Shown piece by piece: positions 11,086 to 24,118 of a DNA stretch of 64,000 nt. Source of the stretch: Meandrina meandrites (taxonomy: Eukaryota > Cnidaria > Anthozoa > Scleractinia > Meandrinidae); assembly GCA_963693305.1 (NCBI GenBank), contig OY855913.1, positions 7,992,201 through 8,056,200 on the forward strand. Direction: 5' to 3'. Below the pieces are notes generated by a model. The model did no database searches, was not told the DNA's origin, and was given only the letters and a program-made list of their open reading frames with translations. Every line of letters starts with the position of its first letter. The first letter of the stretch is position 1. The position numbers and the translations under genes were made by a program.

Positions 11086-12253
11086 CGATTGAGTCGCTTA
11101 GTTTTGCATGCTTAAAAGCTGCTGCGAATCTTCATTGTCAGAGGATATTGGCCAATGCTATTTTCTATTGTTACAAGTCTATTGTTTGTCGTCTTCATTG
11201 AAAGAAGTATTTTTAGCTCGTCACGCAATCTTTTGTTTTGACCACAATTCACGGACTTGATCACGACTCAATGCAGCTTCTCAAGACTTCAGACAGGAAA
11301 ATGGTAATGTACAATATTGCTTCGAACTTAAATGGAACCTGACTGGAATTTTTAGAAGGATCGGTAAAGCCACTTAGTGAAAAATTGACTGCAAAAAGCC
11401 GTCGGGCTAAAATTAAACTTACGCTTTAGCGTGAATAATGAAGGATCTCACGGCTTCAAAAATATGCAGAATTTTGAAGCTTTGATACATTAGTAGCTAC
11501 ATCTTGAAATGAGAATTAATCTAAAACAAAACTTCCTTCAAGTTTCTTTCATTTGCCCAGTTAACGTTTGGAATTTTAGGCTTCTGAAGCGTATTGATTT
11601 GAAAAGCACATGGTGACATCTGATATGCAGCGTGCGGCCGACTTACCATCGCGTTGTTGTTTATTTAATAATTGTGTTCAGTTTACGACGTTTTACAGGC
11701 AAAGATTTACTACAGTACTTCGGAAAATGCAAATAAGTATTTTTTTTGTTATTAGTTATAGTGATGGATAGCATAAAAAGCAATGTGAGTGTTTATTTTG
11801 TGGAAGGAATTCAGTAGTTTTCCGCTATCTCACGGCACCATGATTCGCAAATTATTATTCCCAATTACCGCTTTTCTGTACCAAGATAATACCACTGGTG
11901 GTTAAATAAATGTCAGTGACAGTTGTACAGAATGAAAACCTACCTTTCACCAGAGTGTTTCGAACTAGCGTTATATTTTGTAGAAAGAGTTCGTGTTTTT
12001 GCGAGTTGTTAAAATGACGCGCGGAGGTGAAGAAATTTTTTTCACCGTCTTCAAGTTTGGTTTGGGATCAATTTATCAAGGTTGATAATTAACATTTCAA
12101 ATCATGAATTGGTCTTTCAGCGTGTCTAGTTGTAATAAAAGTTTACTTCAGAAAGGAATTATTTGTCTGAATTTAGTACGCATATGGTATATTTTTTTCC
12201 ACTCGCACGTTTATGTTAAATGCCGTTAAAGAGCCAGGAATGTTTGAGGGGGT
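11086..12253. other. Intergenic, no feature seen
   Basis: AT-rich sequence. No exon-like frame, inverted repeat or tandem array that I could support. Confidence 0.5.
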
Positions 12254-13142
12254 GGGTGCGCGCTAATAAAAGCCTTCTAGACTGGGAGTCAATGGGTTAA
12301 TGCATCGCAAGTCGCTTTCAATAGTAACATTTCCCCAACGCATACTCTATGCAAAATAGGCGAATCTCGAAGAGATCTTTGATTAATCATATGCAATTGT
12401 AAGCGCATTGAGAATTTTAAATGCGCAATAAGAACCTTTTTATTATTATTATTATTATTATATTATTATTTTAGCCAATCAAATCATGTGTCCCTAGAAC
12501 CACTTGTTCCTCGTGCCAAGGCCCCGCCGACTAAGAAGAACAGAGCAAGTGTTCGCTTAACCAGTTCCTGGAATTCGTTGACTTACGGTCAATACGATTC
12601 GAGTCCAGTCAAGACGGGGAAATAAATTCCGAAAAGGCCTGGGAAAAGAAACTATACACAGTATTTTTCTTCTGTTCGCAACTGGTTTCATTAATGAATT
12701 TTTATTCTTTTCATCAATGATTATTACAAGACTATGATTACATTATTACAATATTAATTACAATACTACATCGTTGGTGCAAGATTACAAGACAAATTAT
12801 TGCGATATTACAATTATATAAAAAAACCTAAGTACGCAGTGTTCTCAAGGCCACAATTATCTTTCTGCGAGTACTGGCAAAGTAAGTTCGTTTTATAATA
12901 TTATTTTTCTAAAAGAAAGAATTTGATCACCGCACTCAAAATAAGGGGAAAACTGGTACTAGGTCACCGTACTCGTTTACGAGAAAACGACGAGCGAGCC
13001 AAGCCGAATAAAATCAAAGATCTCTTCGAGATTCGACTATTTTGCATGGAGTATGCGTTGGGGAAATGTAAGTATTGAAAGCGATTTGCGATGCATTAAC
13101 CAATTGACTCGCAGTCCAGAAGGCTTTTATTAGCGCGCACCC
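12254..13142. mobile_element. Non-autonomous DNA transposon with about 130 bp terminal inverted repeats
   Basis: Arms at 12254-12384 and about 13012-13142 are inverted copies starting GGGTGCGCGCTAATAAAAG and reaching CTCGAAGAGATCTTTGATT. The 889 bp element has no coding capacity and contains a (TTA)n tract near 12438-12472 and an ATTAC-rich core. Its right end lies 58 bp beyond the stop codon of the downstream ACOX3 copy. No clear target site duplication was found. Confidence 0.8.
13126..13131 (-). terminator. Candidate poly(A) signal AATAAA for the downstream ACOX3 copy
   Basis: AATAAA on the minus strand, about 70 nt after the TGA stop at 13201-13203. It lies inside the right inverted repeat of the transposon at 12254-13142. 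No nearer AATAAA follows the stop, so the element may supply the polyadenylation signal. This is inference. Confidence 0.4.
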
Positions 13143-13200
13143 TGGCTGGACACCCAGGCGTCTTTCATATTTAGAAAATAAAACATCTTAGAATGTCTTT

Positions 13201-16200
13201 TCATAGTTTGCTACGATCCCGAATGACCGGAAGTTGACGACACTCCTTCCACCAGGAAATTCGTTTCAGGTTTTCTGGGTTCTGCATGATCGCTGCATGT
13301 AAGTTTTCGTGAGCCTGGGGAGAGAGGAACAGTGAACAATATAAGATGAAAGCCAATTAATGAAAAAGAGACAACATTAATTTTGATTATAAAGCACCCA
13401 GTAAACCACACGAACGTCTCGCTATTTTGACTTCTCCGCCTCTCAAATTTGGTTGTTGTTAAAACCAAAGTGATGATTTAGAAAAGACAAATGGCGAAGA
13501 ACTTGTGTAAAAAATCCGATTTCTTGTAGATGGAGAATGCGTATCGCAAACACCACGTGACAGACAGAACGGCCAATCACAGCTCGCGCTCAGTTTTAAA
13601 GCATTTCGAATTTCGAGCCAAAACAGTGGCAGACGTGAAACAGCGTATCAGAATAAACAGTCAAGTCTATTTTTGAAGAATATGAATGCCAAATTTACGA
13701 AACCAAACACAATCTGGCAAAAGGTAAAAAGCCTTGTTGACGTACCTTCCCATTACTGTGTCCAATGGGCGAGTTAAGAATAAAATCTGGAGGAGCCAAG
13801 GCATCTGCAAGAGCCACAGCTTCGTCTTTTAACTGTGATAAACACAAGCAGAGCAAATCTCATTAGCTAAAAAGAACAGAGCTACAGAAAATATTCAGTA
13901 CTTGACAAATGACCGCAACCCGTCATGAGGTGAAGATGATTGACGATGGCGTGGATGGAAATGGATTGCGATGTGGATAAATGTTGTGAGCTTCATTGAA
14001 ACTGCGTGTGGCTACGTGATGTCCCTCAAAGAATCCCTCTCTTAATCCAGCTGGATTTACCGGCATGAGCTCAGGGAAATTTTGTTACTCTATATCAAGA
14101 AAGTCCAGGAATGCCGGAACAGAACAGAGTACGTACCTCGTAACAGAGACTAAGAATAGATGCCCTCACAATCCTGGCGTCATTTGCTGAACAACAGAAG
14201 CCACCTATTCAAAAGAGGGAAAATGAAACTTCATTAATTTTGTTAAGTTTAACTTCAAAGAAGCTGGGTTTGAAAGCAAAACTGATTCATCCCTACTTCA
14301 TCTGCGTATGGACAGTTTCGGTTTCCATGGAAAAATTGCTCGTGCAACGTGCCCTAGCCAATCAGAGCAAAGATTCTGTCACCTCGGCCAATCAGGTGCA
14401 AATAAAAACCAATCATAGTTTGGCTTCCACATTTTCCCGCGCTTGTTGCCGGCGCTGACTAGTTTGACAGCGAGCTTTGATTGGTGGATTATTTTGCTTG
14501 AAAGGGCAGTAACTGGCTGTGGTGTCGGTGGTTTAAGTTTTATGAAAGACTACTCTTAGAAAAATTTGTTTATCATTAGTCAAAGAAAACCTCTATTGAG
14601 CGGTGTAATTAGCTTAGAATTCCAAGACTCTAAACGAGGAAGGAATTTAAGACTTGTTTAAAACAGTATTTTTATATAATTGCTTAAGTGCTCATACAGC
14701 GGTCTTTCCCAGCAATAGTCTCACCTTGGTATAGAGTGGTGAGATGTGTCTCCAGAGAAGACAAACCATATAAAGAACAGAGTTTAAGAAGGACTGGTTT
14801 AAGAGCTGGCGGAGTTTCATCCTCGTTGAAAATTGCTTCTTTAAATCTCTGCAGAACTGTGCCCTGCAAAATGTTCAACAAACAAGAATAGGTGTTTAAG
14901 ATACCCTAAAGGTAGATACGAACTGGCATATTGAGTCAAAAGGTTCCAAAGGTTGTTTAGTTGTAGTCATGGTTACCTCAATGTAAGCTAGTGCCAGCGA
15001 TCTGCAGTAAAAGACTTGGCTGTCATTCCTGGCTGTGAAAGGATCCTTAATGGAACAAAAAGAAAAACAAGCATCGTTAAATTTAAGGGGCATATATTTT
15101 GGTCTTAATTCTGTATTGTAAGGAAATCTTTCCTGCTAAAATTTTTTAAAAGATTCTTGATCTTCTTCAAAAATCCTAAAAGATCTGTAAAGAATTTGCA
15201 CATATTCTCAAAGGTTTATTCAAGGGTCTTGCAGTGATCCTCAAAGCTCTTGCAAAATCCTGAAGAATCGTGCAAAGAATTTTTTTAATAGGATCTTGAA
15301 GGATCCTAAGACTTTTGTTAGCCGGATCTTTGACAAGATCTTTGTGTGATTCTTATCACATTCCAAATTATTCAAAGCCAAATATAACGTTTGTAAAAGT
15401 TAGCAGAAATCGTATTTCATAAACTTTTTTAAACATGAACTGAAAACTGCTTCTACTCTTCGATTATGAAAAATCATTTTATGGAATATGCAACTGATAC
15501 AAAAACACCACTGTATGTACCTTTCCATTAGACAGCTCTTGTTGAAGCTTGGCAGCACTCTCTTTTAACAGGTAACAGACAAGCCACTGGTAAGCTCCAA
15601 CTAAAACTAAAATCATACAAAATCATACAGATTATTCAGTCACCAAAGACCTCACAGTGGGAGGGGTGGGTGGTCAAATGATAATATTAAACTTACAGTC
15701 AGGATCCCTACAATCTTGTTCAGTCCTTGCACGGAATTTCTTTGCCATGATTTGTTCGATGTTGTTAATGAAGTCAGCCGAGTGAAGTGGACAGGAAATA
15801 CGGGAACCTATTAAAAAGAAAAGAGAGATTCAAAATGTTTCCACTAAATTGCCAAAACGATAAGTGATTGTAAATTGAAACTAGTATAACTAGTGTTCCA
15901 TTTGATTGTTGAAACATACCTTTTCGCTTGTCTTCCAGAAGAGACAATAGGTAACTACTGGTCTGCCACAAAAGCATGTTGTTATCCCCTTCATAAGTAC
16001 AATTTGGATCGTTATCATTCCTTAACTCACCAAACCTGTTGACTGAAAGAAAAGAAACAGCAATAATTTTGTAAATTGTTTTAAAAAAACCCTTGCTGAT
16101 AATAATTTGAACACAGCAATATAATGCTATCCACCAGGTAATAGTATAGTTTGTTTTGCCAACATTTATCTGCTGGATAGCGATTTATCCACTGGATGGC

Positions 16201-19200
16201 ATTATCCACCCTTTGAACAACTGGGCCCTGGATTGTGTGGAATGAAGTGCAGTTACATATATCTGAGTGGTTTTGCAAGAACATGCCTAACTTGAGGGGG
16301 GAGGGAGGGGTTACCATCAAGACTGGTCTGGTGGAGTCGCCCAGGGACTCATGGCTATCTGCTGGTGGCTGGCTGGTAGCCAGCTGTCAAAAGTAGGGTG
16401 GAGGGGAAGGTGTTTCATTTGGTGCCTTGTCCGAGCTAGAGTCAAGTTGTTTTGAGTGCATTAGTTTGTCCATTTTGACTGTTTGTCTGGGCACTTTACC
16501 TAAATGTGGAACATTGCTGGATGGTTTTCTGTCAAGAAGACACCCTACAGGAGTATCAGGTGTCACATGGGCTTATGATATGCCAATCTCTAGCCAGACC
16601 AGCGGACAAGGGACTCCTTGATCCCTGAGGTTTCTCAAATTATTCGCGAGTGACTGTTTTTGCAAATCTGGTCAGAAATATATTTTTTTAATTTTTTCAA
16701 GAGTGGGGGTAATAAAGCATTGCAAGTGGTTTGTCTAGGCAGCTTCAAGGTGCTATGTGGCATCTTTGAGGGTTTGAAACATATGAGAGTTTTTATTACT
16801 TGCAAGGTAACCATGGCCACCGCAAGCCTCTCGGCACTCCTGGATAGCACTTTGTGCAACCCAACTAGCCAGTGGTTTGCTGGCAGATGATAGTGCATGG
16901 ATCTCACGGCCCAAGGCTGCCTGAAAAGCAAAAGACAAATAAACATCAGATAAAGGTAAACAAAATAATAATGATATTAAAAGAGTAAAAAGCGTTCTCT
17001 GGTTAAAAAGGTTTAAGAAAAATATAAGCTTTCGGCTATTATACTATAGCCTTTAACGAATATGAAAAATAGTAAGCGCGTGGTTGGAAATATATGCAGG
17101 GGAGGGTGTGAAAAGATTAAAAACTAAAAATACAATAGAAGTGTGAAAAGCTAAAAAATGGACAAACGGACAAAATAAAAATTACAATAAAATAGAATAT
17201 TGTCTTGGTAACGGTTTAGAATTATTATCGGCGCCGACAGTTTTGGCAGTATGCCAAGATTCTAGAGTTCTTCGAACACGGTAATTGCCTTTGTCTATCA
17301 CAGTAGCGCCATCAAAGTCAATTGAGTGATTGTTTTGCCAAGCATGGTTGGCAATGTTCGAGCCTCTCGTATAGTTTTTAAGATTTCGTTGATGTTCCTT
17401 TCTTCGGGTTTTAAAACATCTGCCAGTTTCTCCTACATAACTCCAACTGCAGTCAGCGCACGGAATTTTGTAGACAACATTGCATTGGAGATCCAGGGGC
17501 TGCCTAAACTTAGGAGAAGGAAATTCTTGTTGCAAGGTTTTAGCTGGTTTGCTTACAACACAAATGTCATTTTTGCGAAGTAATCTGGTAAGAGGTTCAG
17601 ACAGTCCACGGATGTAGGGAAGACATGTGAAACCCAGGGATGTGTCTGATGGATCGGCCCATTTCTGACCACGCGCTTACTATTTTTCATATTTGTTGAA
17701 GACTATAGTGTAATAGCCGAAAAGCTTATATTTTTCTTAAACCTTTTTAACCAGAAAATAATAATGATTTAATACAAAAATCCTGTCACGTTTGCCATGA
17801 TAATGAATAGTGTATTAGAACTTTTAAGGGTAAAGGTAAAGTCTGCTTACGAGTCTAGTGGCCCATCAGGCCGGAGCTTATCCCGGTTTCTGTAGCATGA
17901 AGCGACTAGGAGTATTTCTACTCCCCCCTGGATGGGATGCTAGACCATTGCAGGGTTACCCCCAGCAGTAAATTCGCCGGTACCCATTTATACATCTGGG
18001 TGGAGAGAGGCACTATGAGAGTAAAGTGTCTTGCCCAGGAACACAATGCAGTGCCTCGGCCAGGGCTCGAACCTGGACCGTTTGATCCGGAGTCCAGCGC
18101 ACTAACCATTAGGCCACCGCGCCTCCCATAACTTTTAAGGGTAAAGGTAAAATCTGCATTTGAGCCTAGTGGCCCATCAGGCCAGAGCTTATCCCAGTTT
18201 CTGTAGCATGAAGCGACTAGGAGTATTTCAACTCCCCCTGGATGCCCAGGATGCTAGTCTATCACAGGGTTAAGGCTGTGCGTGAAATTTAGTGCAGTCA
18301 TTCCAGTGAAAATAATACAGCTTAACTTTCCTGTACATGTGCTGTTGATAATTATTAATATTTCATTTTTCATGCTGGAATTTAAGAACATGATGAAATT
18401 TTGTCTAATGTGAACTAACGGCAAGGGTTATATTGTTCTAGAAAAACTCACTTGTTGTTCGCCTTTTTCTCCCATCATCATACCGACTTGTAGTTCCACA
18501 AAGTTCAAGTGGAAAGTCCTTGCAAAATAGGTTAGAACATATGTTGCCGCAAGCTTGGGAATAAGTCTCCATTGCTGAAAGGAACCAAAAATAATCGACA
18601 TCTAGAGTATGTAAGACCTGTATAACAACATTCACTTTGTTTTATAGCATGGTGGCTCTCTAGTAGGTAAACTGTTAGTAGACAAATGGTCAACAAATTG
18701 GTACAAATTTTTGAAGTAGCATAACCATTAGTATATGACCACAGGCATCCCAATAACATCATTATGGTCACAGGTAGCCCACTGATTACTTCAGTATGGC
18801 TTGAGAACTATACCTTTACATAATGTGCAAAGGTACCTTGAGGCTATTTCCCTTTACAAACAAACTTACTCTTTTTTGAGCAGAAAAAATCTTGCTTCTC
18901 TTTACTGCAAAAGTTGGTTAAAATTTTGGTGTCAGGATTATTGCTGATTCACCTAGCCTTTATTTATTTCCATCTCCCAACATTTCTGCTTTACAAACCT
19001 GCATTTGATATTCCAACACTGGAATCTCATCCTTTCCTGGTGGACCAAACTGCTTTCTCACAGCAGAGTATCTAAATTGTTAAGGAATTTTTTAGGTAAG
19101 CTCACTGATGTGGGAGATGCCAAGACCTAATAAATAGCACATATAATTTGGACTCTGGATCAAGCTGCCCAGGACCAAACCCTGATCAAGGCCACTCTGT

Positions 19201-22200
19201 CCTGTTATGGGGCAATTACTACTAAGGTACTTCACCCTCGCAAGGACTAAAGGACGGAACATGGATGCTAGCAAATTTTTAGGGAAACCACATAAAATGC
19301 CAGAGATAATTTGCAATGGATCCCAGGGGGAAGGGATGAGGTGCTTGTCATCTCCCTTAGGGGGTGTAAGTCACAGGTTTTGGTCTCACTTAGGATGTTC
19401 AGACTAGAATGCCAATATTTTTAGCCGTTGAGATCTCACTTAGGGATGCAAGTCAAGAAAGAAAAGCATCATCATACTATATTGGCAATCTAGACCACTC
19501 TGACATGAAAAACCCTGTCTTTTAGAGGTCAAAACAAGCCCGAGCCACACCCAGAATAGACTTCTTTTAATTTTGCTCTCACTGACACACATCCCCATCC
19601 CTTTCATATGGGAGTCCCCTTTCCCCCTGGGCAATGGCCCAGCATCCCAATCAATGCTGTAGGCCACGTGGAGCACAGCATATCCATTTAGATTGTTCAT
19701 GGTTATTGCAATGTTCCTACCTTATGGCAATGGGCATACACATTTGCAAGTTGGTTACAGCCATGCCTGTTATCCCTACTCGTCCACCAGATAGTGCACC
19801 CAAGGCTGCACCAAATCTCTTATTTGGGTCTTTAAATGGAGTGACATACTTTCCTGTTGGGGTCACATCAGCTGTCTTATTCAGCAAGTGTTCTCTTGGA
19901 ATACGAACTTGGTTGAAAGCTACAAACCTGAAGCAAACACACAGGAAACATGTCACATATGAACCTAGTAAATGGCCTAGCTCACCAAGAGTCTCTCATA
20001 GTTCAGTGGTTAGAGAGCCCAACCAGTATCTGGGAAGCTATAGGTTTGAATCCTATCAAAGAATCAGATTCTTTCTTTGTCCTTTGCCCATGACAAATTA
20101 ACATTTTATCTTTATCAATAATATCAGGCTGTATTGACAATTGAGGCATTCGTAAGACGGGACCATTCTGTATCAATAGCGACAGAGCACTACACGGCAC
20201 ATAGTCCTAGATGTAAAAAGTGCTTGGTAGCACTACTCACCCATTATCCAGACCATTTTGACCAAGTTTCTCTCCAAGATCTCCCACAGTCACCCCAGGC
20301 ATGGGTGAGAGATCTGTGGTACTGCGTACTTGAATAATAAATGAGTGAAGACCATGGCAGGTGCCGTCATGTGTGTAAAGCTGTGCGTATACTATAGCAT
20401 GGGTCGCAGTTTTCCCCAGGTTGCCAACCCAACATTTTGTGGCTTCAAAGTTGGGGGTATGAATCACAAACTCCTTAAGATGCAAAAAAAACATATATTA
20501 ATAAATTATCAGTTATCTCAATATGTAAACCTGCCAGCTACTTTTTGTGTCAATGACATAAGATTTTTATCCTTGGTGTACCAAGATTTTCATAATGGCA
20601 GCATTACTAGAAAGCAGTCACACAAGTCTTACAAAAAGCTGTGTGATTTACAGCCAAAAACACCAGCAAATATTTAACTTTGATTCTGCTGAAACTTTTG
20701 AGTTTCATGTATTTTTCACTCTGAAAATAGTAACAATTTTCGGAAAATCACACCTACGTATTAAGGTTTGCTCGGAACTGTTTTTATCTGCTACTTGAAA
20801 AGGGACTATTTTGAAATCTAGTGTGCGTTTAGCCATGCAGGAAATATATATATTTGATCTACTCACAGACAAACATGACCTTTTAAAAGAGTTAGGTTCA
20901 CTCCAGGCCTAGTTGTTTATTGATTAGAATCATTTAACATGAGATTGGATGTTTTTTATTCTCTGTGATCAGTTATTAGAAAATAATATTATCTGTGAAC
21001 TGTAAATGAGATCCTTAAGCTTGTCATGACACATGAAAGCAAAAAATATATTAATTTACAATAATGTAAAACGACTAGAATCCTGCACTTTTTCTGCGAA
21101 AAACCAACCTGCCATGCAAATAAGATCCCTTTGATGTTTGCAAATTGTGCCTCATCAAGTCGGACTACATAAATCGGAGCCCATTACTCTGACATAAAAT
21201 AATAATAACTTCCAAAAGAAACAACATGTCAGTGCTTGGTGGCTTTTGCAGGACCAAAAACACTCAATATTATATGGAGGCCTAAGTGCACGATACTTCC
21301 TTGTCTATTATGTTACTTTCTGTGAAACCTGATTGGCCATCTTTAACAGTCGTGAACTGTGTGCATGATTCCCCCTCTCCGCCTACCACCCCTCATGCAA
21401 GCACTGTATATTTGTACTGGAAGGCAGATTTACCAGTGCACTTACTTGTGTTGATGGATCATAAGTTGCCGTGGTTTGAACACCTTTGGTGTTACTTCCA
21501 TGCGTCAGTTCAGTCAGGGCAAAACATCCAAAGATCTGCAAAACAGTGACTTTTTTTTAATAGAAATTATATTTTTTTTGGAAGGGGTGGTATACTTCCC
21601 TAACACTAGTATACTGTTTGTATTAAGTTTAAGAGGCAAACCAAAAATGAAGTATGAGCTTACAAACACATGCTTATGTGCCAGGTGCTAATTAACAGTA
21701 AACATGCTTGTAAATTGATGATGTCAAAAAGTGTGTTTGTGAATGAAATTAGTGGAAAAAAAAATTGCTCAATGAACATGAAAAAAAAAACCAAGCAAGC
21801 TCAGTTAATTTTTGGAGTAGCTTAACAGCTCTAATCCTCTAACTAATCAACCCATTTACACAGTACCGGTAATTATATTTCACCATGTGTGATGTACAGT
21901 ACTCTTATAGGCCATAGAAAGAAAGCCATGAACTGTTTAAAATTCAACCACAAACCATTGGGCAAGTATTTTCACTGCAAAGTATTGGTCATGATGTTTC
22001 ACCACGGTACTGGGAATGCCATTTTAGTATGACTTGGATATCGTGTATAAATATTCGATGATGATGATGATGATGACAACAACTCACTTAAGCTTTCTGA
22101 AATTTCCCTTATATTGCTTGCATTGCACATCAAGTCATTTTCATACTCTAAACTCTCAAAGACTATAACGTTTGACCAAGGAGCATGCAAGAATTCTCTT

Positions 22201-23994
22201 TATTATATGGACGAGAGTATTTTACTGGGAACTAAACCACTCATAGATTCCATACGCCACTCCATCCGGGACCCAAGTGGCATATTTTCCATATGACATG
22301 CTTGCGAGTATCTCTTATACACACCTCAAACCTTCTAGCTTTATCTCCAAGCTCCTGAATGTGTTTATGTGTGCTTGTTGTTTTAACTTGAGTGGCAAAC
22401 ATCTAAATTAAAATAATAAATTAAAAACAAAGCCTTGTAATAAAAGTTTTTGAAATACGACAGCGCTGTTATTCCTAAGTCTGATAATCCATATGGGAGT
22501 ATCCCAACTAGGAAACAGGACTATCTTTCTGTTCCTCTTGGAATTTTTCCATTTACATCCCAACAAAAATTCGCGGAACTGTTTTCGGTAAATGGTTAAC
22601 AACTTGGGTGCTTTCCATTTATCCAAAATTTTCACAAATTTCAGTTAAAAGTCAAATGGAAAGGTCCGTTTTGGTTTGATCTAATTGGAATATTTGGGAC
22701 CACCTGTGGAGGTGGACCATTTTGACCGGTCAGACTGAAAATTATCCTTCCATTTTGACAAATTGGTTACCTGCCTTTAATACTTCAGTTTAGTAGCTTC
22801 TCAGAGATGCAAGGTACTGGGGAAAGGAATGCAAAATGAAAATATCTGTTCCTCTTCGTTGACCCAGTTTAATAGGAAATACCCTGCCAGCAGAGTCTTC
22901 TTCGACCTTCCTAGATATGTCTTACTCTTCCTGACGTATCTAGGAAGATCGAAGAAGACTCTGCTCGCAGGGTTAAAGGGGCAGTCTCACCAAGATTTAG
23001 TACTACTTGAAAATCCAGTGAAGGTCTTTCTATTAATTGGAAATCCAATAATAATTGTCTTACCTTGCTAAATGCACTGTACTTATCAAAAACGTTGTTT
23101 AAACCTGATGTGGCTACGGACAGGTGGGAAAGAAGTGGTCTAAAACTTGAAAACGTCAGGTCGACGTTTTCAAGTTTGACAGTATTATTGGAGGAAAATA
23201 ACTAAAAAACCGTTGATTAAGGTCTGTTCACTTCTTAGAGAGTGAATTTATGGCTTTTTGTCGTTTTAAGGTTATTTTGTTGATCAGTGAGGGCACCTTA
23301 ATAATTCTAGGATAGTTTATACAAAAGCTTAGAAGGCATCTCGTGATCAATACTGCCCCTTTAATAGGACATTGTCGTTCCATTTTACAACAGTTTGTCG
23401 TCCTGGTCGGACTGTGAAAATGGAAAGCACCCCTGAGGTCTCATGCCAGAGGTAATCCACCTTGCCAACTCTGCACCCCCCCCCCCCCCCCTCCACCCTT
23501 TCCACCTCCCCCACAAACACAAACACACCTGGCTCCCAACGAGACATGAAGGATTCAAAGGTCGAAAAGAAGTTACTGCATAAAGCACTACTCACCGATG
23601 TGTTCAACATATATTTTGTAAACATACTCCAGTCAAAACTTCCTAAGACGCTGTTAAATACTTGAAGCAAGAGGGGTCTAGCGATTGCCTCTTTGCCAGT
23701 TAAAAAGTTGTACTCAACAATTGTTTTACACCGTTTCATTGTGAGTTGCCGGCGTTCATCAAATGACAGTTTGCTATCGTTTGCTCGATTAAACAGTGGA
23801 TCTTTTCCCATGGTTTTCCACATATTGCGCTTAAATCTGACAACATCTTCTCCGCCATCTATAAAGACCTTCATTTGGAACCAGTCGAAGGAAGCTTGTT
23901 TACGGTACCTGTCCAATGGTCCTGGAGGAAGTCTCTCCATCTCTTCGATGCCACGTTCGTAATGTGACTCGCTATCCGAAGATAATTCTGACAT
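13201..23994 (-). CDS. ACOX3: Peroxisomal acyl-CoA oxidase, ACOX3 type, downstream tandem copy (complete, 704 aa)
   Basis: FAD enzyme oxidising acyl-CoAs to trans-2-enoyl-CoAs with release of H2O2, first step of peroxisomal beta-oxidation; ACOX3 acts mainly on branched chains. Exons (5' to 3'): 23596-23994, 22325-22402, 21446-21535, 20241-20473, 19721-19927, 18999-19071, 18452-18574, 16800-16920, 15920-16042, 15697-15807, 15521-15600, 14977-15045, 14725-14863, 14137-14204, 13746-13832, 13201-13314. All borders are GT/AG and the frame is open throughout. Landmarks: [17 protein letters not shown] (flavin/substrate region), [11 protein letters not shown], and NCTYEGDN with the predicted catalytic Glu459. 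The C-terminus is SKL, a canonical PTS1. Start chosen by agreement with the other copy; an upstream in-frame ATG at 24078 is possible. Length matches the family (about 700). Intron 7 holds Penelope and SINE insertions. Confidence 0.95.
15130..15360. repeat. Degenerate AAGATCTTG-type repeat cluster
   Basis: Intronic stretch in the downstream ACOX3 copy with many near-copies of AGATCTTG, AAATCCT and TTGCAAA spaced about 20-25 bp. A similar cluster in opposite orientation is at 55445-55725 in the EF-hand gene, so this is a dispersed family. Confidence 0.55.
16105..16235. mobile_element. Short MITE fragment with GGATAGC/GCTATCC ends
   Basis: Inverted CTATCCACCAGGTAATAGTA / ATCCACTGGATGGCATTATCC motifs next to TTTGAACAACTGGG. 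The same terminal motif recurs at 24906-25297. Intronic, non-coding. Confidence 0.5.
16998..17755 (-). mobile_element. Penelope-like retroelement fragment: C-terminal linker and GIY-YIG endonuclease
   Basis: On the minus strand about 17182-17640 encodes [20 protein letters not shown], then [15 protein letters not shown] and the GIY-YIG core [20 protein letters not shown] followed by [14 protein letters not shown]. This order (linker ending in K-P-x-x-T-L, then GIY-YIG) is typical of Penelope-like elements. The reverse transcriptase is missing. The fragment is bounded by an 80 bp inverted repeat: 17000-17085 (with GCGCGTGGT at its inner end) against 17677-17753. It sits in intron 7 of the downstream ACOX3 copy, antisense to plus and in the same orientation as the host gene. 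Confidence 0.8.
17828..18127 (-). mobile_element. tRNA-derived SINE, full-length-like copy
   Basis: Read on the minus strand, the head contains a box A (GTGGCCTAATGGTTAGTGC) and a box B (GGTTCGAGCCC) of an RNA polymerase III promoter, with CTCCGGA as a degenerate anticodon loop (CCG, arginine-like). The tail ends in TTTACCTTTACCCTTAAAAG. It lies in intron 7 of the downstream ACOX3 copy; a truncated copy follows immediately. Confidence 0.8.
18130..18272 (-). mobile_element. Same SINE family, 5'-truncated copy
   Basis: Matches the 3' half of the neighbouring copy (AGGGTAAAGGTAAAATCTGC, GGCCCATCAGGCCAGAGCTT, AGCGACTAGGAGTATTTCAA) but lacks the tRNA-like head. Same orientation as the copy at 17828-18127. 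Confidence 0.75.
19990..20103 (+). mobile_element. tRNA-derived SINE of a second family
   Basis: Box A-like CATAGTTCAGTGGTTAGAG and box B GGTTTGAATCC are spaced as in a tRNA, followed by TCAGATTCTTTCTTTGTCC and CCATGACAAA. I recall this head-tail layout from coral SINEs. Intronic, antisense to the host ACOX3 copy. Confidence 0.65.
22881..22973. repeat. Long hairpin in an intron (41 bp arms)
   Basis: ACCCTGCCAGCAGAGTCTTC at the left is inverted as GAAGACTCTGCTCGCAGGGT at the right, with few mismatches and an 11 nt loop. A smaller hairpin (CTTGAAAACGTC / GACGTTTTCAAG) follows at 23147-23175. Confidence 0.85.
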
Positions 23995-24118
23995 CTTGCA
24001 GCTTTCTGGTGCTACCTTAGTCTTTTCTCCATCGATTGGAAGAAAAACCCTCTCACAAATTGTCGTGATAGTCAACAAATCATTTGTTTCGGTGGCGAAA
24101 AGAGGTCGAAGATTTTGT

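Noticed and set aside
18062..18118. tRNA gene on the minus strand
   Set aside because: Box A and box B are present, but the anticodon and acceptor stems do not pair well and the sequence continues into a SINE tail repeated elsewhere; it is a SINE head.
23994..24078. Upstream in-frame ATG of the downstream ACOX3 copy as the true start
   Set aside because: The other copy has an in-frame stop just before the equivalent of the 23994 start, and the extra 28 residues have no counterpart in the family; kept only as an alternative.
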